The notes under the pieces were generated by a model. It was not told the origin of the DNA. It saw nothing but the letters and a program-made list of their open reading frames with translations, and made no database searches. A stretch of DNA of 19,618 bases, taken from assembly GCA_051010055.1 (NCBI GenBank), contig JBPCVY010000047.1:1-19618 (forward strand), given 5' to 3'. A program made the position numbers and the translations under genes. Every line of letters starts with the position of its first letter. Position 1 is the first letter of the stretch. Below are positions 14,742 through 19,618 of the stretch, piece by piece. Source of the stretch: CAJQND01 sp051010055 (lineage in GTDB: Bacteria > Pseudomonadota > Alphaproteobacteria > Rhizobiales > CAJQND01).

Positions 14742-14943
14742 GGCAACTACAACGCTCCCTTTTGTTCAGACTCTTTTCTATGTTTCAACCGGTCAAGAGA
14801 AAAACAAACTCAAGAAACAAAAGCCATTGACTCAATAGCTCGTCCGCGCCCTACTATAAAATCACTGGCGGATACAAATATCGTTGAAATATTTGATAAT
14901 AAAAACCAGAAAGCCCTCCGCCGGCATAACAGGAGGAAACGCT
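14742..14943. promoter_or_regulatory. Divergent promoter region, M81 peptidase and peptide transporter
   Basis: This 202-bp gap must hold promoters for both directions. On the plus strand TTGACT (14827-14832) with TACTAT (14852-14857) or the overlapping TATAAA (14855-14860) is a candidate; the spacers of 19 and 22 bases are long. AGGAGG at 14931-14936 is the ribosome site of the binding-protein gene. Confidence 0.35.
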
Positions 14944-16533
14944 ATGTTTAAATGGACCAGGCGTCAATTCTTTGCCGCTATGGCAGCCATACCGATTGCC
15001 CTCGGTGCTGCCGGCGCAGCGACAGAGGCGCTCGCTGAAAAGGTATTGCGGGTAATTCCGCATGCTGATCTTAAAAACCTCGACCCGATCTGGACGACGG
15101 CTTACATCTCCCGCAACCATGGCTACCTCATCTATGACACGCTGTTTGCGATGGATGAGAACTTTTCGCCGCAGCCGCAGATGGTCGAATCTTGGACTAC
15201 ATCTGACGACAAGCTGACATGGACTTTCAAGCTACGCGATGGCTTGAAATGGCACGATGGCGGCGATGTGACCGCGGAAGACTGCATCGCGTCCCTGCAG
15301 CGCTGGGGCAAGCGCGACGGAATGGGCCAGCAGCTGTTTGGCGTCATTGATAGCCTCACGGCGGCAGATGCCAAAACCATCGTCATGAAGTTGAAAAAGC
15401 CCTATGGGCTGGTGTTGGAATCAATCGGCAAAATCTCATCGAACGTGCCGTTCATGATGCCCAAGCGCATCGCCGAGACCGATCCGTTCAAACAAATCCA
15501 GGAGCACATCGGTTCAGGACCGTTTATCTTCAAGCAAGATGAGTGGGTGCCGGGCAACAAGGTTGTTTACGTCAAGAACCCAAATTATGTGCCCCGTTCA
15601 GAGCCGCCTTCGGCTGCCGCTGGCGGCAAGGTTGTCAAAGTTGACCGGGTTGAATGGACCTACTTCCCTGATCAGACAACCGCAATGAATGCGCTCATCA
15701 ACAATGAAGTGGACTATTTTGAATCGCCCACCAATGACCTGATGCCCATTCTGGAATCAAACCCGGATGTGGTTGTCGAAATCAACGACCCGCTGGGCAA
15801 TATCGGCTTTGCCCGCTTCAACCATTTGCTGCCGCCATTCGACAAGGCGGAAGTACGCCGGGCCGCCATCATGGCCATGAAGCAGGAAGACTATATGGCC
15901 GGCGCGTTGGGCGACAAGAAGTTCTGGAAGACGTGCTACAGTGTGTTCCCGTGCGGCACCCCGCTGGACAACAACATGGGCAGCGATGTCATCAAAACCG
16001 GCAACATCGAAAAAGCCAAGGACGCTCTTGTAAAATCTGGCTATGACGGAACGCCGGTAATCATCATGCAGCCGACCGATGTGCCGGTTCTTTCCGCATT
16101 CTCGTTGATAACTGCAGAGAAGCTGCGCAAGATTGGCATGAAGGTCGAAGTCCAGGCCATGGACTGGTCGACCCTTACCTCGCGCCGCGCAAAGCGTGAC
16201 CCTGTTGCCGATGGCGGCTGGAACATGTTCCACACTTGGTGGATCGGCGCTGATGTTATCGACCCGATGGCGATTGCATTCTCGGGCAACCCGGACAAGG
16301 GCTGGTTTGGCTGGCCCACCGATGATGAGCTCGAAAAGCAACGGGCCGCCTATGCGGTTGCCGAAACTTTGGATGACAAAAAGAAAATCGGCGAAAAAGT
16401 GCAAGACCGGTTGTGGGCTGTTGGCGCATCTGGCCATCTCGGCCAGTTCTTCGTGCCGGTGGCTTACCGGAAGAACGTGAAGGGGCTTATCAAGTCTCCT
16501 GTTCAGTTCTTCTGGAACATGTCGGTTGAATAG
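14944..16533 (+). CDS. Peptide ABC transporter substrate-binding protein (SBP family 5)
   Basis: A 529-residue periplasmic binding protein of the DppA/OppA type. Residues 1-31 form a signal peptide with a twin-arginine-like FKWTRRQFFAAMAA and a cut after ALA, so Tat export is likely. The family 5 signature begins with NLDPIWTTAYISRNHGYLIY, then ENFSPQPQMVESW and KLTWTFKLRDGLKWHDG. AGGAGG stands 7 bases before the ATG at 14944; the frame is open further up but without a site. It is the first gene of the transporter operon and collects peptides or similar ligands for the two permeases. Confidence 0.92.
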   Translation: MFKWTRRQFFAAMAAIPIALGAAGAATEALAEKVLRVIPHADLKNLDPIWTTAYISRNHGYLIYDTLFAMDENFSPQPQMVESWTTSDDKLTWTFKLRDGLKWHDGGDVTAEDCIASLQRWGKRDGMGQQLFGVIDSLTAADAKTIVMKLKKPYGLVLESIGKISSNVPFMMPKRIAETDPFKQIQEHIGSGPFIFKQDEWVPGNKVVYVKNPNYVPRSEPPSAAAGGKVVKVDRVEWTYFPDQTTAMNALINNEVDYFESPTNDLMPILESNPDVVVEINDPLGNIGFARFNHLLPPFDKAEVRRAAIMAMKQEDYMAGALGDKKFWKTCYSVFPCGTPLDNNMGSDVIKTGNIEKAKDALVKSGYDGTPVIIMQPTDVPVLSAFSLITAEKLRKIGMKVEVQAMDWSTLTSRRAKRDPVADGGWNMFHTWWIGADVIDPMAIAFSGNPDKGWFGWPTDDELEKQRAAYAVAETLDDKKKIGEKVQDRLWAVGASGHLGQFFVPVAYRKNVKGLIKSPVQFFWNMSVE

Positions 16534-16545
16534 GAAGGTTTGATT

Positions 16546-16586
16546 GGGTGGCCGCTCCCCAACATGGGGCGGCCCCCAGTTTTTTT
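16546..16586 (+). terminator. Intercistronic terminator-like hairpin
   Basis: GGCCGCTCCCCA (16550-16561) pairs with TGGGGCGGCC (16565-16574) with one bulged T, followed shortly by a run of seven T (16580-16586). It sits between the binding-protein and permease genes. Such partial terminators, or 3' stabilisers, commonly give more binding protein than membrane components. Confidence 0.65.
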
Positions 16587-16591
16587 GAACT

Positions 16592-17536
16592 ATGCTGGCA
16601 TATATTTTCAGACGCATACTTGCGACGATCCCGGTGATGGGGGTGGTTGCTCTTTTTGTATTTTTGATGTTGCGATTGTCCCCGGGCGATCCGGCTGCAG
16701 TGATTGCAGGTGACTATGCCACGACTGAAGATGTGGAGCGCATCCGTGAGCAATTGGGGCTGAACGAGCCTATATTCGTCCAATTCACAACTTGGCTGGG
16801 CAGTCTTTTGCAAGGCGATCTGGGCATTTCCATTTTCACCAATCTGCCTGTGACAACGCTGATTGCGCAACGCCTGGAGCCGACAATTATGCTGACGCTC
16901 ACCACGATTATTTTCACAATAATTGTGGCGGTTCCGCTCGGCACGATTGCCGCATGGAAAGCGGGCTCAATCATCGACCGGCTTGTGATGCTTTTCTCCG
17001 TTGCAGGATTCTCCATTCCGGTCTTTGTGCTCGGTTATATCCTCATCTACATCCTGTCGATGCAGCTCAAATGGTTGCCTGTGCAGGGCTATAAGTCGCT
17101 GTTTACCGATGGGATTATCCCATTCACGCGCCACATTATTTTGCCGACGGTTACATTATCGGTGATTTTTATCGCCCTGATTGCGCGCATGACCCGCGCC
17201 TCGGTTATGGAGGTTTTGCAGGAAGATTATGTGCGCACCGCCCGCGCCAAGGGCCAAAATGAAATGAAAGTGCTGCTGCGCCATGCCTTGCGCAATGCGG
17301 CGGTTCCAATCGTTACAGTTATTGGCCTTGGGATTGCGTTGTTGATCGGCGGCGTGGTGGTGACCGAAAGCGTCTACAACATTCCAGGCCTTGGCCGGCT
17401 TGTGCTCGATGCGGTGCTCAAGCGTGACTACCCCATCATCCAGGGCCTCATCTTGCTGTTCAGCTTTGTCTACATCCTGGTCAATCTCATCATTGACCTT
17501 GCCTATACCCTCTTCGATCCGAGGATCAGATATTGA
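16592..17536 (+). CDS. Peptide ABC transporter permease, DppB type
   Basis: A 314-residue inner membrane permease. It begins MLAYIFRRILATIPVMGVVA, the standard DppB/OppB first helix, followed by RLSPGDPA and REQLGL. About six helices follow, with the EAA-loop sequence VRTARAKGQNEMKVLLRHAL that contacts the ATPase. The start is only five bases after the T run and has no clear ribosome site, so translation may depend on upstream coupling or be weak. The stop overlaps the next start (TTGA). Confidence 0.92.
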   Translation: MLAYIFRRILATIPVMGVVALFVFLMLRLSPGDPAAVIAGDYATTEDVERIREQLGLNEPIFVQFTTWLGSLLQGDLGISIFTNLPVTTLIAQRLEPTIMLTLTTIIFTIIVAVPLGTIAAWKAGSIIDRLVMLFSVAGFSIPVFVLGYILIYILSMQLKWLPVQGYKSLFTDGIIPFTRHIILPTVTLSVIFIALIARMTRASVMEVLQEDYVRTARAKGQNEMKVLLRHALRNAAVPIVTVIGLGIALLIGGVVVTESVYNIPGLGRLVLDAVLKRDYPIIQGLILLFSFVYILVNLIIDLAYTLFDPRIRY

Positions 17537-18432
17537 ACGCCGATTCCACCAGCCCTGATACCGGCAAGCTAAGTGCTGAAGAAGTGCTCTCTGAACGCGC
17601 TGATCCTGGTGTGGTTGCATTGCTGTTGCGTCATCCTTCAATCGTCTGGGGCGGCGCGCTTCTTTCCATTATGGTTCTCATCGGCTTGTTCGGGCCCTCC
17701 TTTACCGCTGACCCGGTTGCCCTTAATCCCATAATGCGCTTAAAGCCGCCATCTGGCGAAAGCCTCTTCGGAACGGACTTTCTTGGCCGGGATGTTTTTT
17801 CGCGCGTTATTTATGGTGCTCGGATATCGTTGGTCGTTGGCCTTGCAGTTTCTGTAATCGCAGTGGTGCTTGGCCTGTTTATAGGGCTGGTTGCCGGGTA
17901 TATGCGCACCCTTGATGCCATTGTCATGCGCGTCATGGATGGGTTGATGGCAATTCCAGGCATCCTTCTGGCAATCGCCCTTATTTCACTTTCCGGTGCA
18001 ACCCTGGCAACGGTCGTCATTGCAATCATGATCCCAGAAATACCGCGGGTTGTCCGGCTGGTGCGCTCGGTGGTGCTGACCGTTCGCGAAGAGCCCTATG
18101 TTGAGGCTGCCATAGCAGCAGGCACAAAACTGCCGCACATTCTCTACCGGCATATTCTGCCCAACACGATTGCCCCGCTAATTGTGCAGGCAACCTATAT
18201 TTGCGGCTCAGCCATGCTGACCGAATCCATCCTTGGTTTCCTGGGGGCTGGCATTCCTCCTGAAATTCCAAGCTGGGGGAATATCATGTCGGAAGGGCGC
18301 ACCTACTTCCAGCTTTCCCCATGGATTATTTTCTACCCCGGTGTTGCGCTGGCCCTGACGGTTCTGGCGGTCAATATTGTTGGTGATGGATTGCGCGATA
18401 CGCTGGACCCGCGCATTGCAAGGAAGATGTAG
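17533..18432 (+). CDS. Peptide ABC transporter permease, DppC type
   Basis: A 299-residue permease, partner of the gene upstream. The DppC-type N-terminal helix is at about 39-58 (SIVWGGALLSIMVLIGLFGP). PPSGESLFGTDFLGRDVFSR is the family signature, and EPYVEAAIAAGTKLPHILYR is the EAA loop. The start is a TTG that overlaps the previous stop by four bases, which is unusual but common in coupled operons. The ATPase gene starts three bases after its stop. Confidence 0.9.
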   Translation: MNADSTSPDTGKLSAEEVLSERADPGVVALLLRHPSIVWGGALLSIMVLIGLFGPSFTADPVALNPIMRLKPPSGESLFGTDFLGRDVFSRVIYGARISLVVGLAVSVIAVVLGLFIGLVAGYMRTLDAIVMRVMDGLMAIPGILLAIALISLSGATLATVVIAIMIPEIPRVVRLVRSVVLTVREEPYVEAAIAAGTKLPHILYRHILPNTIAPLIVQATYICGSAMLTESILGFLGAGIPPEIPSWGNIMSEGRTYFQLSPWIIFYPGVALALTVLAVNIVGDGLRDTLDPRIARKM

Positions 18433-18435
18433 TGG

Positions 18436-19618
18436 ATGGCCAAGCAAACGCAGAGAAAATCCACCCGCGGATCAAGCCAAATTGGTCACGGTGAAACCGT
18501 TCTCACCATCAACGGGTTGAGCGTCAGCCTGCCGGAAGGTGCAGACCGGGAATTCGCAATCGAAGATGTAACGCTTCATGTGGATCAGGGTGAGATTGTC
18601 TGCATTGTCGGGGAATCTGGATCGGGAAAGTCAGTTACTGCCCACACCGTGATGGGGCTAATTCCAAAGGAAGATCTCAAACCCGTCGCCGGCGAAGTGT
18701 TTCTTGAAGGCGAGGAGCTTCTCAACAAAACGGATAAGCAATTATGCCAGTTGCGCGGCGAGCGCATGGCGATGATTTTCCAGGAACCGATGACGGCCCT
18801 CAACCCGGTTATGAAAGTCGGCGAACAAATAGGCGAGATGCTCGAAATTCATACCAAAATGGATGCCAGCGCCCGCAAGGTCCGGGTGCTTGAGGTGATG
18901 GAAGATGTCAAACTTCCCGATCCGGCGCTCATGTATGATTCTTATCCGCACCAGCTTTCAGGCGGCCAGCGCCAGCGCATCATGATTGCCATGGCATTGG
19001 CGCTGGAGCCTGGCCTTTTGATCGCCGATGAGCCCACCACCGCACTGGATGTCACCACCCAAGCGCAAATACTTGATCTTATAAAAGAAATACAACGCAG
19101 CCACGGTACCGGCGTGATGTTCATCACCCATGATTTCGGCGTTGTTGCGGAAATTGCCGACAGGGTGGTGGTGATGCAATTCGGCAAAATTGTTGAACAA
19201 GGCGATGCAAAGCAGGTTCTTACGAAACCAGAACATCCCTATACGAAAATGCTCATGGCATCGGTTCCGAGTATGGACCCGCCGGAGCGTACAGCTGTCA
19301 TCAGCGTTGAGCCCGCGCTCGAAACAAGCAAGCTCAACAAAACTTATGGCTCCGCCGGCTGGTTCGGGGGCGGGCGCGTGGTGAAAGCTGCCAACGATGT
19401 GGATCTTGTGGTTTACAGGGGCGAGACACTTGGGGTTGTCGGCGAATCCGGTTCTGGGAAATCTACAGTTGCCCGCTGCATCATGCGCCTAATTGATCCC
19501 ACATCAGGGGAAGTTCTGATCCATGGTGAGAACATCGCAACTCTTAATGAAAATGCCCTGCGGCCTTTCCGGAGCGATGTGCAAATCGTTTTCCAGGACC
19601 CTTACAGATCTCTCAACC
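18436..19618 (+). CDS. Peptide ABC transporter double ATPase (DppD-DppF fusion), partial
   Basis: The 394 codons present run off the window end without a stop. Two ABC ATPase domains are joined. The first has Walker A GESGSGKS (59-66), Q-loop FQEPMTALNP (115-124), signature LSGGQRQ (174-180), Walker B LLIADEP (194-200) and switch His231. A linker with the peptide-importer tail KPEHPYTKMLMASVP (264-278) leads into a second Walker A, GESGSGKST (336-344), and FQDPYRSLN at the edge. The ATG at 18436 has AAGGAAG upstream. Fused ATPases of this kind drive dipeptide or nickel-type importers; here they power the two permeases. Confidence 0.92.
   Translation, partial: MAKQTQRKSTRGSSQIGHGETVLTINGLSVSLPEGADREFAIEDVTLHVDQGEIVCIVGESGSGKSVTAHTVMGLIPKEDLKPVAGEVFLEGEELLNKTDKQLCQLRGERMAMIFQEPMTALNPVMKVGEQIGEMLEIHTKMDASARKVRVLEVMEDVKLPDPALMYDSYPHQLSGGQRQRIMIAMALALEPGLLIADEPTTALDVTTQAQILDLIKEIQRSHGTGVMFITHDFGVVAEIADRVVVMQFGKIVEQGDAKQVLTKPEHPYTKMLMASVPSMDPPERTAVISVEPALETSKLNKTYGSAGWFGGGRVVKAANDVDLVVYRGETLGVVGESGSGKSTVARCIMRLIDPTSGEVLIHGENIATLNENALRPFRSDVQIVFQDPYRSLN

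Overview
The window looks like chromosomal DNA of an alphaproteobacterium, probably Hyphomicrobiales (Rhizobiales-like). This rests on gene content: DUF1194, an M81/MlrC peptidase beside a dipeptide-type ABC transporter, PilZ and Flp proteins, and a TolC with alphaproteobacterial style. No rRNA or tRNA gene is visible, so the placement is inference.

Left part (1-3170): a gene-poor accessory segment. It holds three direct copies of a short repeat (131-194, 2672-2735, 3098-3139). Copies 1 and 2 bracket a cassette with a GH19-type peptidoglycan/chitin hydrolase without a signal peptide (1099-1821), a two-helix membrane protein with a coiled-coil tail (2113-2427) and a small basic secreted protein (2427-2642). 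The layout recalls a phage lysis module, but that is inference. Upstream of the hydrolase is a candidate structured RNA with a strong terminator (826-919).

3171-5117: a complete IS3-family (IS407-like) insertion sequence of 1200 bp. It has imperfect inverted ends, a 4-bp AATC target duplication, and orfA/orfB joined by a T TTT TTA slippery site. It sits in a livH-type branched-chain amino acid permease gene whose 3' end is also missing where the repeat segment begins.

5281-7809: a divergent TetR-family regulator with operator-like repeats. Then come a PilZ gene, an orphan 51-residue Flp pilin gene too short for usual ORF cut-offs, a second PilZ gene, and an unrecognised 152-residue protein.

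8185-13198: an envelope/secretion-flavoured block. It holds a TolC-family outer membrane protein, a SAM methyltransferase, and a leftward unit of a signal-peptide leader ORF, a cysteine-rich protein and a HlyD-like periplasmic adaptor. A small helical protein overlapping a DUF1194 (vWA-like) secreted protein follows. The cysteine-rich gene appears split from its signal peptide by one TAG stop, and that stop overlaps a perfect Shine-Dalgarno sequence.

13245-19618: a leftward M81 (MlrC-like) metallopeptidase, divergent from a peptide ABC transporter operon: Tat-type family 5 binding protein, two DppB/DppC-type permeases, and a fused double ATPase cut by the window end. Together these suggest uptake of short or modified peptides and their cytoplasmic cleavage.
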